The notes beneath the pieces are model-generated. The model ran no database searches. It worked only from the letters and a program-made list of their open reading frames with translations, and was not told where the DNA came from. DNA of 64,000 bases. Source: Eriocheir sinensis. Taxonomy: Eukaryota; Arthropoda; Malacostraca; Decapoda; Varunidae. Below, piece by piece: positions 61,421-64,000 of this stretch (the first letter of the stretch is position 1; every line of letters starts with the position of its first letter). The stretch covers positions 8,532,490-8,596,489 of the forward strand of contig NC_066544.1 of NCBI RefSeq assembly GCF_024679095.1. Reading direction: 5' to 3'. The translations under genes and the position numbers were made by a program.

Positions 61421-63490
61421 TTTTTAGCCCATTTCACCAAACCAGTAGGAAAATACACAATGTATACCACTACCACCACAATGTGTTAAAGCTAAATCTG
61501 CACAGGACATGGTAGGGTGACATTAGGGTGGGAGATATCCAGACTTATAAACTCCTTCAGCTCATTTCACAGGAGATTAGGTAAAGTTGGGGGCATACTT
61601 AAAAGCTGGGCATGGCCTCAGTGCTCATCTCCATCACACTGTCCCTTGACCATGTAGCGGGAAATAACCCATTATTAAGCACACTGAGGTGAGAGCCCGC
61701 TTCTTCTCATTGAGAGTAATTAACATTTTGAACAGCTTGCCGGATTCTGTCATTTCTGTCATCTCAGTGAATTCCTTCAAGCATGGTTTGGTTGTTTTTG
61801 GGTGTTTTGTTGTTATTGACTGGGTATTGAAAATTAGAAGTTGTCCATGCCATCTTGTGATGTCATATTAGCCAACCATCTGACCATCTTCATGAAAATA
61901 GATCAGCTGCAATTTTGGTTGGAGACATCACACAGTTTTTGGATGGGGCATGACCCCATCCAGGTAAGAAATCCAGGTAAGAAATTACCCCGGGACACAG
62001 GGCCAGTATGACATCAGGGTTACCACAGTTTACCAATCCACTGGCGCAGTAAGTTGAAGCTGAGCAGGGCATGGGGGGGACGTCTTAGGTCTGAACTGTT
62101 ACATGATCCCAATGCTCATTACACAAAAGAATACATATGTAGCTGCTTTTTACCATGAAACAGGTGTGATTGATGATTCATGTTGGTGTGCTTCCATTCA
62201 CAGGTACAGAATTTTTGAGAAATGAAATCCAAGACAATATTTTTTTTTTTTTCAATGGATTTCTTTGGGTATGGAGTCATGGCACGACAACATGACAATA
62301 TTTGAACAATACCATTTTGGTGGCAACCATAAAAAATCCCATATTTCTGAGACGTGAGGGAAAAGCATAACGTGTTTCTTGCAGCCACAAAAAAATTTCA
62401 TCGTATTTGGATTTCCTGTCACGTGTGTTATATTTCTATTGATTGTGGTATTCTTGTTACAAAATCAAAACAATACTGAATTATTCCCCCTTCTCTTTTG
62501 CAATGGGAGGAGCTGAAGGTCTTACGGCAAGGATGTAGCACTGAGGGTTTTATATCCTATTGGATAAAGAAAATGATGTCAAGAAATGACCTAATAAAAA
62601 AATAAATCCAAAAAGATAAACAATATGTCACTCATCTAACCTGATCTTACCAACCTACATTACGCAAACCTCAAATATCCGAAGCAAATACAAACTTTGG
62701 AAAAAAGCGCTGAAGAACCGTTGTTTTTATACCAAATGAGTATGTGTTTGTGTTTTCCATATTGTTGGTTACAGCTAACTTCACACCCAACAAAAATATT
62801 TCTCTCAAGTGCTCATGTGGGTTCAATTCTAAATGCACTAAAATTGTACATCCTAAGACTAAATATCAATACCAGCAAGTTAAATTTTGCTGATTATAAT
62901 TTAAAACAATTTTCATAACAAAACAATGTGTTACGCCCCACTTGTTCACGTCACCCACATCATCAGACTCACCACAAACTACTAAGATGCCTGATGATGA
63001 CAAAGAAACACACAAGACTATTGTATCTCTCGTTATTGGGATAAATTGTACAGCAGAATCATTGGGTTGCATAAAGTGGTGAAAAAAATTGGTCACGGGA
63101 CACTACACCAAGGAAACATTAAGACTTCCTTTCTCACGTTACACCAAATATCCCTCGTTAATGAAAGCTTTTAAGAATACAGAATTTCAATGTAATGCAA
63201 GCCTTCAACCCATTCTGTCAACTGCACCCAACCTAACCTAATACTTGCCAAGACTGATAAGATTTCAGCGACCATTGTATCGCAGAGAAATAAATAATCC
63301 GCCTCGATAAAACAGTCATCATCACAAGCTCCAGCATGATTACAACACTTGGCTTCACATCCTACCACTTCCTGCCCAAAGAGAGATAGGGACTGTGTAC
63401 TGTGATTTCTTTTAACCCTTCAATGGAAATATTCTCTTGAACTTCAGTATTAAAATGGCTAAGATTAAAAGAACAGTGGTGTGACTCTAC
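61421..63490. other. Mostly unique sequence, no supported gene
   Basis: A T run at 62,241-62,252 and a small inverted repeat CATCATCAG/CTGATGATG near 62,959-62,999. No exon could be supported on either strand. Confidence 0.5.
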
Positions 63491-63536
63491 AAACACACAC
63501 ACACACACACAGGGGCTGGCTGGCTGGCTGGCTGGT
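63491..63536. repeat. (CA)n and (GGCT)n microsatellites
   Basis: About ten CA repeats followed by five GGCT units. Confidence 0.95.
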
Positions 63537-63539
63537 GGC

Positions 63540-63814
63540 ACTGCCCTGGCTGAACACTTTTCCCCCTCACATGTTACACCGCAGCTCGAGGCCCAGTTCG
63601 TGCCCCGCCCCGTGTACCTTCCATGTTCTCATTCCAAGGCACCACCAAATTTCAGTCCGGGGCAGCGGCGGGCCGAGCCAAGCATTTGTGTACAAACAAA
63701 AAGGCAATTCAGTGTGGTGTCCACTAGGGTGCTTGTGAAGGGCCAGCCAGCTCCTCCTCGAGCCCTGCCACGCCAGCACAGCCCCGGCGGACACACGGCC
63801 CCGGGGGTACTCAC
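63540..63814 (-). promoter_or_regulatory. GC-rich start of a putative first intron
   Basis: The sequence is GC-rich and CpG-containing, unlike the preceding 6 kb, and includes a GC box (GGGGCGGGGC on the minus strand, about 63,602-63,612). It lies downstream of the candidate splice donor, so it would be the start of intron 1. A 140-codon minus frame covers 63,567-63,989, but its composition gives no domain. Confidence 0.4.
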
Positions 63815-64000
63815 ATGATAGGAGGGTCGGGCATGATGCTGCTGGGCTACTCCACCTTGTCCTCGGTGTGAGGGACGTCACTTCAGCCCCTGAGGAGCAC
63901 GCAACACACGCCTGCCATTTGCAAAGGTTCAAAACACACTGGCTCTCGCCCTCTGTCACCCGCGCCAGCAAACCTCCCCGACCCGGCAAACATTTGAGCA
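63815..64000 (-). CDS. Candidate 5' UTR and first coding exon of an unidentified gene
   Basis: Reading the minus strand from 64,000, a GC-rich leader with a CRE-like TGACGTCC (near 63,872) leads to ATG at 63,834-63,832 with A at -3. The codons give M-P-D-P-P-I and then a split codon AT, directly followed at 63,814 by GTGAGTACC, an excellent splice donor. The coding part would be 20 nt. Everything downstream would be intron and the next exon must lie to the left, but I could not find it. An alternative start and the long unspliced frame cannot be excluded. The gene is not recognised and is cut by the window edge only at its promoter side. Confidence 0.4.

Noticed and set aside
63567..63989. 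140-codon minus-strand open frame as a complete gene
   Set aside because: It runs through the candidate leader, donor and intron of a GC-rich island where stops are rare, and shows no domain.

Overview
The window looks like gene-poor nuclear DNA from an animal, most likely a decapod crustacean and possibly a crab. This assignment is inference. It rests on the very high density of (CT/GA)n, (CA/GT)n and (TCC/GGA)n microsatellites, on a LINE 3' end of a type I associate with crustaceans, on tRNA-headed SINEs, and on a short A-tailed repeat whose core reads AGTAGCGGGC. Nothing resembles bacterial operons. Nearly every long open frame from 1 to 57,000 is a translated simple repeat (Ser-Leu, Arg-Glu, His-Thr, Val-Cys, Trp-Gly) and is not annotated as a gene.

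Layout. 1-3,215: kilobase polypurine and polypyrimidine tracts with long (GA)n arrays. 3,216-10,200: mixed DNA with small tandem arrays, a SINE pair in inverted orientation, a GC-rich candidate exon (6,241-6,475), and a local duplication in which a terminal-inverted-repeat element is itself interrupted by a 204-bp hAT-type MITE. 10,430-29,160: alternating purine-rich and pyrimidine-rich blocks full of microsatellites and minisatellites, holding one broken LINE tail (18,054-18,540). 29,301-32,470: a 3.2-kb array of roughly 115-120 variable-length units (CAC runs separated by ATAAATGCAT), the most striking object here. 32,471-41,100: more microsatellites and a 2.5-kb polypurine tract. 41,160-48,750: an old satellite domain carrying at least eight transposon insertions, including a 497-bp hAT-type element and two piggyBac-type TTAA insertions, several checkable against uninterrupted copies of their target in this window. 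48,830-57,231: microsatellites, a SINE, and a near-perfect 114-bp hairpin, ending in a 100-bp (AT)n.

57,232-64,000 is different: about 6 kb of ordinary, mostly unique sequence, then a GC-rich stretch (63,540-64,000) with a GC box, a CRE-like site and a possible 5' UTR, start codon and splice donor on the minus strand. The likeliest reading is that a minus-strand gene begins at the right edge and the quiet 6 kb is its first intron or flank. I cannot identify the gene.

No complete protein-coding gene, functional tRNA, rRNA or CRISPR array can be supported. The interest lies in repeat biology: satellites that appear to grow out of transposon ends, microsatellites that recur with the same flanks, and datable nested insertions.
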